Source: Ophiura sarsii (lineage: Eukaryota > Echinodermata > Ophiuroidea > Amphilepidida > Ophiuridae). From it: a stretch of DNA of 64,000 bases. The notes beneath the pieces were generated by a model. The model searched no databases. It saw only the letters and a list, made by a program, of their open reading frames with translations, and was not told where the DNA came from. Positions 25,601-40,600 of the stretch are shown in pieces. The first letter of the stretch is position 1. Each line of letters opens with the position of its first letter. The position numbers were made by a program, and so were the translations under genes. The DNA is taken from assembly GCA_035610835.1 (NCBI GenBank), contig CM069448.1:13268462-13332461 (forward strand). The letters are read 5' to 3'.

Positions 25601-28600
25601 CCCCAGGGAGAGGTGCGTCATGGGTGTGTCATTTACCACCACATTCTTGAAGGAGGCTACGTCAGTGGCAGGCAGCCTTTGGTCCGTCAAAAAATTGATG
25701 AAGGGTGCGTCAAGGTCCGTCACTTTACATGGGTGCGTCACAGTGTACATCTTATTTTACGAAAAAACAAAATACGACCTTTAAATAATTATATGCTATA
25801 GCCTACTATACCACCAACCACGCTCTACTTTAATACTGTAAACATCACTTTCCGACATTTTGTACCGCATGTTCTAAAATGCCTGAAATCACTCGATGGC
25901 CATTGCAAGTGTGCAAGAATTTGGCAAATGGAAAAATCAAGGAACCGACAGTAGACCGAGAACCTTTCATTTTGAGAGTAGTGTCACGTATAAGATAGGG
26001 GATCAGCATTGCGCTATACTGCACAAGCGCAGAACAATCTAACAACAGCAGAGGTAGGAGGACAGGCCCCCGGACTTGGATTTGGTTGGGGATGTGCGGC
26101 AGGAGATTCCAATAAAAAACCCTACCCATTTTTAAGGGTGATTTGTGGAAAAACGGTACCCATTTCTAAGGATTTTGCTTCATTTATAGACCGTTCGCAA
26201 ATTATCTGGAAATTAAACCAAATTTTCACAATTCCCCGCCCCGGAAATAAGGCCAAATGGTGTTAACGGCCAAATGGTGTTAACGGTTAATAAATTGGAG
26301 GCCAGGCCCCGGCCAAACTGAGGGAGCCGGGGCATTTCCTGCCAGGCTTTCCACCCTGTCCCCATCACCGAAATGACTGTCTGTGATATGACTGTACAGT
26401 TGGTTATGATCACAGGCCCCCCATCCAAAAACAAAAAAGAACATGAGACACATTGATAGTTGTACAGTATACGTTTATGTGCCTGCCTTTTGGGGTGCCT
26501 TTTCTCGAAAATATATTGATGGGTGGTATTGATTAAATCAGAAGTGTTTTTGGTATTTTTAAATGCCCCCTTAATTCTTTGATGGTATACTAAATTATGG
26601 AAGGTGTAATTTCCAATATCCGAAGTTCAAAATGTTTAAATACACTTTCGAGAACCCAATTTTGGTTAAAATACACTTTCGAGAATCAAATTTTCTACTT
26701 ACCTCCCGTTTACTGTAAATAGGCCTACATGTATAACAAGGGATGAAGGATGCCCCCACCCCCTGGTTACGCCACTGAACGGGTCAAGGCAGAATGGGAA
26801 ATGTCTCGAAATTGTTTCAGGGATCCTCATCCTGACGTTTATAATAATCAGTTAAATAGTTTATGAATTTTAGACCATTCAGACATTATTGTGCATATAA
26901 AAGTTCTCCTCTTGGTTCCGTCCCGGGGTCTATATATTTGAGGGGCCAGGGTTGACATCATCGAATAAGAGCAGATCCCCTGTGAATCAAAAGTAGTTTC
27001 ATTTTCAGTAGTCATCGTGTTTTATCCAGTTTAGTCAACGATAACTGACGACGGGGTGCGTCGTCATGGTCCGTCAGAATCCACCAATGGTGCGTCCAAA
27101 AATTGACTGAGGGTGCGTATTTGGATGACAAAGGTCCGTCGTTTTTTTTACCCAGGGTGCGTCATGGTACATGCAGCAATTCCCTGGGTTTACTTCTCGA
27201 GGGTGAAAAACCAAAATGATGGCCAGAACGTGTGCTCGTGCAGTGTTTTGGGCAGTAAAATAATGAAATTGTCATCATTTTTCACTCATGAGAAAAATTT
27301 TGAAGGGTGAAAATTATAAGTGAAGGGTATTTCACCCTTTGTATAGGGTGAGTGAAAACACTGACATGAGAAGTTGACGCACCTCGGTAAAGTGACGCAC
27401 CACTCCCGGGGGTCGTATAGTGCGTCTTACAACTGATAGGTGTATTATCCCAATTCACCTGTATGTGTCTTTTCATGATGGTTCTTACCAGTCTGGCTGA
27501 AGCACTTGTCACAATACTGATATTTGTGTGGTTTGTCTCCTCCTGTACAGGGTGAATCAAAAAAAATTGTGCACGATTTGAAACGGCCATTTGACCTTGA
27601 TGCATGCATTGAACCATGGAATTGTTGTTGTTTGTATAAAGCGTTGTTAATCTAGTTTATCCTCCCAAAAAATGAAAGTAATCGACTGAAAAATAAGTAA
27701 ACTGTGGCAAGTTTCGTAAACTGACCAAGTTTTTCACCATTCCAATGGGATTTACACACAGTTAAATTGGTTTTGCTAAAAATGGTCATTATCATCACAT
27801 TAATTGTCAAATGTTCCTGAATAATCATTATTTCACTCTGGGATAAGTAATTAATAGTATGATACCGAGTTATCAAATGAAAAGGCAAATCTGAATACAA
27901 GCACCACCTGTTGCAAACCAAGAAGGCAAGAAGTCTTCAAGAAGTGGAAGCAAGTGTCAGAGCCGAAGTAACAGGCTACATCGCAACTGGGAAATGGTTA
28001 GACGAGCTGTTGGCAACATGTTGGCCAGGGCACACACATGTCTTCAGCAAAATGGTGGCCATGTCGAAGGAAGGCTTCATTAAAAACACTTAATATCAAC
28101 AAACACCTATTGATTTGTACTTTAAATTGCAAGGAAGCTAACATTTAATTGTATGTCTTTAAAAAACACTTTTAGCAGAAGACCATAACTCATACCGTAT
28201 TATTTGTGAACCTAAAGGCTAATGTGAATGACTTTTCAGTGCAATTATCAAGAAACAAAAGGTCTTCAGAACATTTTATTTGAGCAATATTTTTAGTTTG
28301 TGAAGTATTATTTATTTCTACAATGTTTAACCACCTTTGACTCATTTAATATACCAGGAACCTGTAATAAATTACAGGCACAACAATACCTTGCTTGTAG
28401 ACTCTCACTCCATATCAATATCATCATGCTGCAGTAATATTCATGTCTTAACTGTGTAAATCCCATTGGAGTTTCGAAAAATGCAGACAGTTTGCCAAAC
28501 GTGTCACAGTTTGCTTATTTTTTAGTCGATTACTTTCATTTTAAAGGAGGATAAACTAGATTAACAACGCTTTATACAGACAACAATAATTCCATGGTTT

Positions 28601-31600
28601 AATGCACGCATCAAGGTCAAATGGCCGTTTCAAATCGTGCACAATTCTTTTTGATTCACCCTGTATGTAAGCTTAGGGATTTCCCGTGAATTTTTTAGGT
28701 GAAAACCGTGGGCAATTTTTGTGAAAACCGTGATTTACCGTGTTTATTGAGATTTCAAGAAAAAAACCGCGCCGAAATTCCTTGATTTACGAAGCGGTCG
28801 TATTTTTAAGCATTCGAAAAGCCACCGTAAACAACTACCAATTCCCGGCGGCCTAGGCGGCCTTTCTTCCTCATTTTTGCCAGTGACTAAAGCCAGCCCG
28901 TAGCTGCGTTGATGTACACGTGTTGTTAGAAATGCCGCATGAAAGTAGTAATAAAATCTATATTTTTCGTACTAAATGCAAACGAAATGTTTGGTACGAT
29001 GTTAAAATTAATAATAAAGCTGTTTTGCGCAACCATTTGTACAAATAATAGCCCAATAAACATTTTTTTAATATTTTTCATACTACGTTTTTTAAGTTAC
29101 TGTATGTAAATTATTTTGTTTTTCCTTGCGAGAGGTCATGACGTGACCTGAAAACATTTATAGACGCACGTACACAAACCTCATCTCAACCAATCGGAGG
29201 ACCCCGATCTATTTACAACATTATTATTGTAATTTATTCATCATCACATGATTTATTTTCATCAATGAATTTTGTTTGCTGTTGTCCGCAAACCTCATCT
29301 CAACCAATCGGAGAACTCCGATCTATTTACAACATTATTATTGTAATTTATTCATCATCACGTGTCAATGAATTTTGTTTGCTGTTGTCTGCAATGGCGT
29401 CGTTTATCATTACTAGCACGTGCGTGTATTTCCCGGGGTGTATTTTCGGTACCGTATTTTCTTTACAACAGTAATTTTGTATGCAATCGATATGAATGAA
29501 TAATCACCCATTGAACGCCCTGGATTAACTTTTTATCAACTAACAACCTTTCTGAAGGGGGTGGCGTTTGTAAACAATCTCTTCGTTCTTTTGAATTTGG
29601 TTTGAATTTGGTCTTTAGAAGAAGACGGTCTTTTGTTTATCTCGTTCAAATAAATTCGATATTATAAATCATCTGTCAATTGAACTTCAATCAGTCGTGT
29701 CAAGTAGGCCCAGAGTTGAATGCACTGTACATTGTGCGTCGATATCGTCTTGAAAGGAAATATTTCAATAGGAATTCGGAAAATTGATTTTTGTTATTAA
29801 ATAACACTGTAAAAATCGGCTTGTCGGACAATTATCGCGGCTGAAATAACAATTCCGCGATTTTGATGATTTTAGCATGAAAACCGTGAATTGCGGCATG
29901 AATACCGTGAACACGGGAAACCCCTAACCTTACCTGTATGTGTCATTTCATGCTGTTTTTGTTACTAGCCTGGATGAAACACTTGTCACAATATTGACAT
30001 TTATATGGTTTGTCACCTGTATGTGTTATTTCATGTCGTTTCTTTTTACTAGCCAGGCTGAAGCACTTGTCACAATATTGACATTTATGTGGTTTGTCAC
30101 CTGTGTGTGTCATTTCATGTCATTTCTTGACATTAGCCTCGCTGAAGCACTTGTCACAATATTGACATTTGTGTGGTTTGTCTCATTTCATGTTGTTTCT
30201 TGTCATTAGCCCGGCTGAAGCACTTGTCACATTATTGACATGTATGTGGTTTGTCTCCTGTATGTGTCATTTCATGTCGTTTCTTGTTACTAGCATCACT
30301 GAAGATCTTGTCACAATATTGACATTTGTGTGGTTTGTCTCCTGTATGTGTCATTTCATGTCGTTTCCTGACATTAGCCAGGCTGAAGCACTTGTCACAA
30401 TATTGACATTTGTGTGGTTTGTCTCCTGTATGTGTCCTTTCATGTCGTTTCTTGTCATTAGCCCGGCTGAAGCACTTGTCACAATATTGACATTTGTGTG
30501 GTTTGTCTCCTGTATGTGTCCTTTCATGTCGTTTCTTATCATTAGCCTGGCTGAAGCACTTGTCACAATATTGGCATTTGTGTGGTTTGTCTCCTGTACA
30601 TGTATGTGTCTTTTCATGTCGGTTCTTTTCACCAGCCAGGCTGAAGCACTTGTCACAATATTGACATTTGTGCGGTTTGTCTCCTGTATGTGTCATTTCA
30701 TGTCGTTTCTTGACATTAGCCAGACTAAAGAATTTGTCACAATATTGACATTTGTGTGGTTTGTCTCCTGTATGTGTCCTTTCATGTCGTTTCTTGTCAT
30801 TAGCCCGGCTGAAGCACTTGTCACAATATTGACATTTGTGTGGTTTGTCTCCTGTATGTGTCCTTTCATGTTGTTTCTTAACATTAGCCTGGCTGAAGCA
30901 CTTGTCACAATATTGGCATTTGTGTGGTTTGTCTCCTGTACATGTATGTGTCTTTTCATGCTGGTTCTTGTTACCAGCCAGGCAGAAGTATTTGTCACAA
31001 TATTGACATTTGTGCGGTTTGTCTCCTGTATGTGTCATTTCATGTCGTTTCTTGTTATTAGCATCACTGAAGCACTTGTCACAATACTGACATTTGTGTG
31101 GTTTTTCTCCTGTATGTGTCTTTTCATGTTGGTTCTTGTGCCCAGTCCGGCTGAAGCACTTGTCACAATATTGACATTTGTGTGGTTTATCTCCTGTATG
31201 TGTCATTTCATGTCGTTTCTTGCTACCAGCATCACTGAAGATCTTGTCACAATATTGACATTTGTGTGGTTTGTCTCCTGTATGTGTCCTTTCATGTCGT
31301 TTCTTATCATTAGCCTGGCTGAAGCACTTGTCACAATATTGGCATTTGTGTGGTTTGTCTCCTGTACATGTATGTGTCTTTTCATGTCGGTTCTTTTCAC
31401 CAGCCAGGCTGAAGCACTTGTCACAATATTGACATTTGTGAGGTTTGTATCCTGTATGTGTCTTTTCATGTTGTTTCTTGTTACCAGCCAGGCTGAAGTG
31501 TTTGTCACAGTATTGGCATTTGTGTGGTTTGTCTTGTGCATGTGTCATTTCATGCCGTTTGTTATCAATTATTTGGTTGAAGAACTTGTCACAATGTTTG

Positions 31601-34600
31601 TGTGGCTTATTGACTGTATTTGTCATTTCCTGTTGTTTTTTATCACCAGTCTGGTTGAAGCACTGATTGGCAAAAGTTGCTTGAAGCAATGGTGATAGGC
31701 TAGCGTCTTCGTTTCACACTGCCTGATGAGTCTTGTTCTCTTCAACTCAACACATCCTGCCTTTGGTGGTAGTCTTAGGTTCTTATACCAGTAGGGTGTG
31801 ATACACAGGAATACAGCTCATGATGATGTTGTTGTCGTGATAGATAGTGTAGTGCATTCCCAATAAATCTCTGTTTGCAGTATTTTCACGACAGTGGTTG
31901 AATTTGTCTGAACAACATACCTGCAAATAAACAGCATGTCAAAGCTTTTAGTTAACTTGATAATTTCAGGATACAAGGTTCACCCAGGCACTCATGTAAA
32001 CACATTGTAAACCTACAATTTACAAATAAATGCATCCTCAAGTTATCAGACAGTAGGAAACTAAATACCATTGATGGTAATCAGTGTCCAAATTAAGGGG
32101 AAAATCTGGTTATCCGGCGGATTACCAATGTCATGAAATCTGGTTATCCGCCAATATTGTTGGTAATCCACTAAAAAAAAAATCAAAATTTCTCTGGAAT
32201 TTCAGATGAAAAAGCACATTTTCGGCAATTTTAATGTTAAACCTCACGGCACATTCTAAAAATATTTAAAACCAGTAAATTAATATTTTATATATGGGAA
32301 GAGAAGTGTTGCTTGTAACTAGTGTTGGAGTCGAGTCCTCATCATCCGAGTCCTTGAAGAAAGGACTCAAGTCTGAGTCCGAGTCTTTGCCAATTTCTAT
32401 GTCCGAGTCCTCAATATCCGAGCCCGAGTCCTTATGTATCAAATTCAAGACGCAGTTCACCAATACTATATCAACGTTTTATTAATCAGAATTTCAGTTC
32501 TATATTGTTTACTTATACAAATATGGACTGCTCATGAGGGGTGAACTATTGCCCCAAGGTGATCTGGAGACGGTAAGTAGCCTTAGGTCTCCAGATCACC
32601 GAATAGTTCACCCCATTTCACGAATAAAGAGCAGTCCATAGCACAAAAAAATAGTAAAGGGTAGCCCCAATTCTTTTGGCAATCACTTCGAGAATTTTGA
32701 GGGGGAGGGCAAAAAAATGTGCACGGTCCAAAAAAATTGTACAGTAAAAAAACCCCAGCACAGTCAACAACTAATAGCCAATCCTCCAGGTTTTCATCAG
32801 TTTTCTCTATAACATTTTCCTTTATTTTGCCGACTGCTGCATAAATTTGCCTACTACATGAACATATTTATACCTCAAAGTCATCGATTTGCAGCCATTT
32901 CTGAACACAATATTAATTCGGAAGGTGTCCTGTCAAAAATAAGGGAGGCACAGGCACTCTGTCAAAAAGGCGCTGTGTCAAAAATAAATATATTCCGAGT
33001 TACAGAGTGGATACAATTCCAAATTACTTCAAAATCATGGTTTAAAGAGGTTGAAAATAGATTGTCCAGTTTGTCTAAATTCACTCTAAAACTAAGTATC
33101 ATCACCCTGTAATTCAGAATGTATGATTTATGACCAGAATTATAAATGTAAATCTGCAAAAAAATCTGCTTTCAAAAAAAATCAGGATAGGGCATCCCAT
33201 GAAAAAGATCTAATCTAAAATTATATGTTTTAGAAAGAAATATCCATCATTTTGTTATAAAAAACTGAAATTAAATAAACCATCAATAAGAAATAAGTAA
33301 AAGAAAAGTCTTATGGTTGGGTTTTTGAGAGAGAACAATTTGGAATCAAAACCAAACTTTCCTATGGTGTTAAAGTCCAATCATGCTAATAAACAATATA
33401 GGTCCTAATTAGAGGAACCTATAATTATACCATGTTTCTAAATGTAAATCAATTCCAAAAATATTGAATAAACAAATTGCGCACATCGATCACTAAAGAA
33501 GTCATAAAATCTCCAACCCTTGACTTCGGGCTTGACTTTCAAATTCCAATCATTATATAGCAACTGCAAGGTGTCAATGATTCACTTGTTATGCAAATCA
33601 ATAAATCATCAAAGTTCATCTATTGTAAACCTCTTTAAGTGACATCTATTGTAAACCTCTTTAAGTGTCAAGTGTTGAAAAGGACCCAACAAGTTCTTGG
33701 ATCTTGGATGTGGTATCCTCCAAAATACTCTTATTAGAGAGTTTTGGAGGTGTGGAGAGAGTGGTTATATGTGGAGGCGAGAACCGTTATTATAGTCATT
33801 TGTCAGTGTCTTTTTTAATGTAGCAGTGCTGGGTTGGTCGATCGTAGCTTGTGGTAGCGCGTTCCAGTCGATGATTGTTCTTTTAAAGAAAGAGTTTGAA
33901 TGTGCGTCCGTTCTGGTGTGGTCAATCTGAAATTGGTTGTTGTGCCCCTTCTGGTTCGGTCTGATTTTGGTAATAAAGGGGTCAAAAAAAGTAAGTCCCC
34001 CTCTAAAAATAGATTACCTTTGTTTACATAACTTCAGACACAATGATAACATGATATTGAAAAGGAGAAACTTTTAATAAAAACCCAAGCGCTTTTTCTT
34101 TTCACAAGTCTTTAAATTTTTCAAAATGATTAATCCTGAGTGGAGTTACGCAAACAAACTTAGTCTAATTTGCGTACAAAAAAATCATGAGAGAGGTTTT
34201 AAATTGGCTGGTATAGGACCAAGTGCCACTTTTTCTGAAAACATCATTTTGAGTAAATGTGACTGTTTTGTGAAAAGTAAACATGATATCGAAAATAAAA
34301 AACTTTCTATTGGTAGCCAAGCGTTTTATCTTTTCATAATCGTTTCAATTTTTCAAAACGTCTAGTTGTGTGTGAAGTTATGTAAACAAAGGTAATCTAA
34401 TTTTAGAGGGGCACTTACTTTGTTTGACCCCTTTATGAACTTGCTTTGGTCGATGTCGAGCTGGTCGTTGAGAATTTTGTAAAAGCATGTAAGTCTACCT
34501 CTTCTGCATCTTTCTTGCAGTGGAGTTTATACTCAATGTGGGCTATTTAAACTTAAAATATGATTTAAATATCAACATGAGATGTATAAAAACACTAAAT

Positions 34601-37600
34601 GCATACAAATAAATATGTATTGACTCTGGAAAGCAGTAACATTTATACCATGTGCCTATCTAGTGAACTGATAACACTAGATTTTGTTCTGAATAGTGTG
34701 CCTCAATTGCATATAACAATAATTAAAAGTGTCAGAGCTACAGAAGAACATGAATTTATTGCAAACAACAACAATTACAAATTCACATTTTGGAGATAAT
34801 CTTTGCAAAGTTAAATCATAAATTTATTGGAACTTGAACCAAACTTAAGTCATCTCATAAGCAGTGAAGTTATCTAGCAAATTGTGAATCAATATGAAAA
34901 AAAACCCATAAAAAGTATTTGATCAAATTAGAATAAAGCCAAACTAAATTGATGAAATAAAAGTTGCAAGAAGGTAATAAAATTAGTCATACAGCAAACT
35001 GAATGGAAGTTCTCAAAAACTTATAAACAAAACAATATTAATAATGCAACCATCATCAGCTAAGATGAAAGTCAATAAATATGGGCAAAATAATCAAAGA
35101 TCTGACATACCTGTAAATAATCACAAATGGAAATGTGTTGAGTAATGTGGTTTTGCATCCAATGGCATTGAAGGCTGATGAATGAATGAAGATGGTGTGG
35201 TGTGTGGAGCGTTGTCTTTTGTTATCTTCTGCACCCCAGACCCCTTAATTGGATTATTCCACTTGATTAAAGAGGGGGTTATTCAGAACTTTCTATTATT
35301 TTGGAGAGGGGTGTTTTAGTGTACTACCTGGACACAAAATGCATACAAAGGAACGAGGCCCCAGAAAAGAAAAAATTGGTTAAGACAAAATTGGTAATGT
35401 CAATATGACCTGAGATAAATTCTTAGATTTGACTAATGTTTTTAGTGTCATAATAACTTAAAGACAATTTCTTCAACTTCAAGCTACCTTATTCATTTCC
35501 ATTCATTTCAAGCAGAAAATATTATAGTAATATTTTAACAATTTGGATAAAATTTAAATCATAATCATAAAAATCATCGTTGATACTAGACGTTATCTAC
35601 CGTACAGTGTGTTGTCCACAAGTAAGCCATTGAAATGTACAAAATTGCACAAAGAAATGTTTACCCTTTTTTAGACGAAGGTATTTCAGCTAGAACCTGG
35701 GCAAATTACAATATTGTTTATAGGGTATAAGCTACAATATCTTGATGGTATGTGTTGAATGCAGCATGGAAATGGAACAAAATAGGAAATAACCAACTGG
35801 TAGCTGACCTGAAAATATGGAGTTCATTATAGGAAGGATATATCAAAACTACATATATGTTAGGAAACCAAGTTTAAAGTGAAACCTATGACTGCATGAG
35901 CAATATCCACAGAGAGAGAGAGAGAGAGAGCCATCACAGGTCGCTGGTAGAAGATGACAGAATCCTCAAATCACATTTGGTTTTGGTTCTTGTTTGTTTG
36001 TTATTTATTAGGCAAAACAACAATATACAAAATACAACATACAAAAAATGCATGACAATATACAAAATACAACATACAAAAAATGCATGACACAAAAGAT
36101 ATACATATTTTCATGAACACAGACACCAATATGCCGAGATGCCAGGATAACCCATGAAGTCTGCTAAAAATGCAAACTTATTTCCAATGGGGTCTCATGT
36201 GATGCGATTAAGAAAAATGAGTCTGAAGTTGAAAATGTTGCAATGCAACATTTTGTAGAAAACCTCATTAAGAATGGACCATTAATTTCAAAGATAAGGC
36301 CAAAAAAAGAAAAGAGTTGTGTTACCCTCATCCGGCCAGGTCAAAATTACGAAAAATGTGGGCCAGGTTTTTTTTTTAAGATTTTTTTTTAAAATTCTTT
36401 TTTTTTAAAGATTTTTTTAAAAACATTTTTACGATTTAAAAAAATAAAATAAATATCCCCTTTGACCTCAGATGACCTATGCAAATTAGACCCCAAAACA
36501 AGCAGCCACATCTTTTGACCATGGCCTACCTATCGCTGAAGGTTTGAAGTCAATCCGTCCATCCGTTCAAAAGATACATCATTTGGGAAAAAGGTTAACC
36601 AAAAGACACACCCCCACACACATACATACGCACAGACACACCTCCACCTATCAGTTGTAAGACACACTATACGACCCCCGGGAGTGGTGCGTCACTTTAC
36701 CGAGGTGCGTCAACTTCTCATGTACCATGACGCACCCTGTGTCAAAAAACCGACGGACCATTGCCATCCAAATACGCACCCTCAGTCAATTTTTGGACGC
36801 ACCATTGGTGGATTCTGACGGACCATGACGATGCACCCCGTCGTCAGATATCGTTGACTAAACTGGTTAAAACACGATGACTACTGAAAATGAAACTACT
36901 TTTGATTCACGGGGGGACTTAGTCTGCCCTTATTCGATGTTGTCAACCCTGGCCTCGAATATATAGACCCCGGACCGGGACCGGGATGGACGGAACCAAG
37001 AGGAAAACTTTTATATGCACAATAATGTCTGACTGGTCTAAAATTCATAAAATATCATAAACGTCAGGATGAGGATGAAACAATTTCGAGAACATTCATA
37101 TTTTGGGAACGGGGTCTATAAATGAATCAAAATCCTTAGAAGTACCGTTTTTCCACAAATCACCCTTAGAAATGGGTATGTTTTTATTTGAATCTCCTGC
37201 CACACATCCCCGACCAAATTCAATTCCGGGGCCTGTCCTCCTACAGGTTGTTAGATTGTTCTGCGCTTGTGCGGAAGAGCGCAATGCTGATCCCCATCTT
37301 ATACATGATACTACTCTAAAAATGAAAGGTTCTCGGTCTACTGTCGGTTCCTTGTTTTTTTCGTTTGCCAAACTCTTGTGTTGCAATTGGCGATGATCGA
37401 GTGATTTCAGGCATTTTAGAACATGCGGTATAAAATATCGGAGTGATGTTTGCGGTAGAGCCTGGTTGACGGTATCAAGGAATTATGTGGTATAGTAGTT
37501 CTATAGAGAGCGTATATTTAAAGGTTGTATTTTGTTGTTGGTAAACATATGTACACTGTGACGCACCCATGTAAAGTGACGGACCTTCACGCACCCTCCA

Positions 37601-40600
37601 TCATTTTTTTGACGGACCAAAGGCTGCCACTGGCGTACCCTCCGTCAACAATTATTGGTAAACGACGCACTTCTCCCGGGGGTCGTATAGTGCGTCTTAC
37701 AACTGATAGGTGTATTACATGATGACAAAATCCCCTTCTGGTTTTACAAACCAGTGTCATCCATAGGTCAAATCGTAAAAGTTGCCCGATTGACGTCAAA
37801 CTTAGAGAAAAGAAAAATGAACGCCGGGTGAACATGTCTAAAATAAATTAGAGGTCATCTGAGGTCAAAGGTCATCCAAAGGTCAAATCATAAAAGTTGC
37901 ACGATTGGTAAACATATGTACACTGACGCACCCATGTAAAGTGACGGACCTTCACGCACCCTCCGTCATTTTTTTAACGGACCAAAGGCTGCCACTGACG
38001 TACCCTCCGTCAACAATTATTGGTAAACGACGCACTTCTCCCGGGGTCGTATAGTGCGTCTTACAACTGATAGGTGTATTACATGATGACAAAATCCCCT
38101 TCTGGTTTTACAAACCAGTGTCATCCATAGGTCAAATCGTAAAAGTTGCCCGATTGATGTCAAACTTAGAGAAAAGAAAAATGAACGCCGGGTGAACATG
38201 TCTAAAATAAATTAGAGGTCATCTGAGGTCAAAGGTCATCCAGAGGTCAAATCATTAAAGTTGCACGATTGGTAAACATATGTACACTGTGACGCACCCA
38301 TGTAAAGTGACGGACCTTCACGCACCCTCCGCCATTTTTTTGACGGACCAAAGGCTGCCACTGACGTACCCTCCGTCAACAATTATTGGTAAACGACGCA
38401 CTTCTCCCGGGGGTCGTATAGTGCGTCTTACAACTGATAGGTGTATTACATGATGACAAAATCCCCTTCTGGTTTTACAAACCAGTGTCATCCATAGGTC
38501 AAATCGTAAAAGTTGCCCGATTGACGTCAAACTTGGGAAAAGGAAAAAAATGAACGCCGGGTGAACATGTCTAAAATTAATTAGAGGTCATCTGAGATCA
38601 AAGGTCATCCAGAGGTCAAATCGTTAGAGTTGCCCGATTGACGTCAAACTTGAAACAAGAAACATGAACACTGGGGGAACATGTCTAAAATAAATTAAAG
38701 GTCATCCAAAGTCAACGGTCATTAGAGGTCAACCAAGGTCAAACGTCAACAAGGGGTTAAATTGTGCAATGAACACCGGGGGAACATGTCAACAAATAAT
38801 TAGAGGTCATCTGAGGTCTCCAATTTTTGGCTTGTGAGTGCAACACAAACTATTTTTGGGGGGGGGGGGGGGGAATTTCTTTTGGTGGAAAAAGCCCCCC
38901 CCCCCCCCCCCCCCCCCACTGGTCATTTCATGTCGTTTCTTGCCAGGCTGAAGAACTTGTCACAATATCGACATTTGTGTGGTTTGTCTCCTGTGTGTCT
39001 TTTCATGCTGTTTTTTATACTATCCTGAACTTGTCACAATATTGATATTTGTGTGGATTATCTCCTGTGTGTGTCATTTCATGTCGTTTCTTGACATTAG
39101 CCCGGCTGAAGCACTTGTCACAATATTGACATTTGTGTGGTTTGTCTCCTGTATGTGTCCTTTCATGTCGTTTCTTGTCATTAGCCCGGCTGAAGCACTT
39201 GTCACAATATTGACATTTGTGTGGTTCGTCTCCTGTATGTGTCCTTTCATGTCGTTTCTTATCATTAGCCTGGCGGAAGCACTTGTCACAATATTGGCAT
39301 TTGTGTGGTTTGTCTCCTGTGTGTCTTTTCCATGTCGGTTCTTTTCACCAGCCAGGCTGAAGCACTTGTCACAATATTGACATTTGTGTGGTTTGTCTCC
39401 TGTATGTGTCATTTCATGTCGTTTCTTTACATTAGCCAGACTGAAGAATTTGTCACAATATTGACATTTGTGTGGTTTGTCTCCTGTATGTGTCCTTTCA
39501 TGTCGTTTCTTGTCATCAACTATTCTGTGCCCCAAGGTTCCGTACTGGGACCACAATGGTTCGTCATTTACACCGCACCAATCCGTCATATCTTTCAGAA
39601 ATACAACCTCAAATACCACATATATGCAGATGATACCCAAATTTATTTTTCATTTGACGCTAACCAGACAGCTGCCACTGATGCAATTCATGTTATTGAA
39701 GCATGTGTTGAGGAGATCCGTCAATGGATGAAAAATAATTCTCTCAAACTCAACGATAGCAAGACTGAATTCATCTTATTTGGCTCCAAACACATGTTAG
39801 ACAAGCTTTCTGACATTCACATTAATATAGGCAGCTCAACCATTGCTCCAGTGAACCAAGTTCGCAATCTTGGCTTCATTATGGATGCATCAATGACTCT
39901 AACTTCGCACATATCTTCCATTGTCAAATCAGCTTCTTTTCAATTAAGAAGCCTGGGCAAAATTCGGAAATTTCTGGACTCAAAGACAACAGAACAACTG
40001 GTTCACGCCTTCATCACTTCCAGATTAGACATCGGCAATTCTCTCCTTCACGGACTTCCTAAAGATCAGATTCATCGTTTACAAGTAATTCAAAACACGG
40101 CTGCACGTCTCATCACACGCACAAAACCATCTTCTCACATAACCCCAATCTTGTTTGATTTGCACTGGCTACCAGTTCATCTGAGAGTGCAATATAAGCT
40201 TCTCATACTCACTTATCGTGCCATAAATGAACTTGCTCCAGCCTACATCACTGAACTTCTTGCATTGTATAAACCGTCTCGGTCTGGCTTGCGTTCCACA
40301 TCAAAAAATCTTCTGGTTATGGAAAAGTCGTATCGGTCATGGGGGGACAGAGCCTTTACTATTGCTGCGCCTAGGCTCTGGAATTCACTTCCTAATCATA
40401 TCCGTGCCTGTTCATCTCTCTCATCATTCAAAACTGGCCTCAAAACTCATCTGATGTATATTGCGTATAATTAAGCTGTTTCAATTAATTTTGTGATTTA
40501 TTGCATTGTATAATTGTGTTTTTTTTTTATGCATTATTTGTATATGTATAATGTTCTCTGCTCTGGTTTCATTGTTTCTCTTGTTTAATTGCTCACTGCG

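Noticed and set aside
30169..31695. Plus-strand open frame of 508 codons with repeated hydrophobic segments, like a multi-pass membrane protein
   Set aside because: It is the antisense of the 84-bp zinc-finger repeat. Since 84 is a multiple of 3, the opposite frame stays open; the C2H2 reading on the minus strand explains the sequence.
32266..32463. Ser/Asp-rich acidic peptide
   Set aside because: Translation of the GAGTCCGA-type simple repeat.
37096..38530. Several similar 60-97 codon frames, for example starting MFTRRSFFFSLSLTSIGQLL
   Set aside because: They recur because the DNA is a tandem array of a transposon end and flank; no domain and no conserved start.
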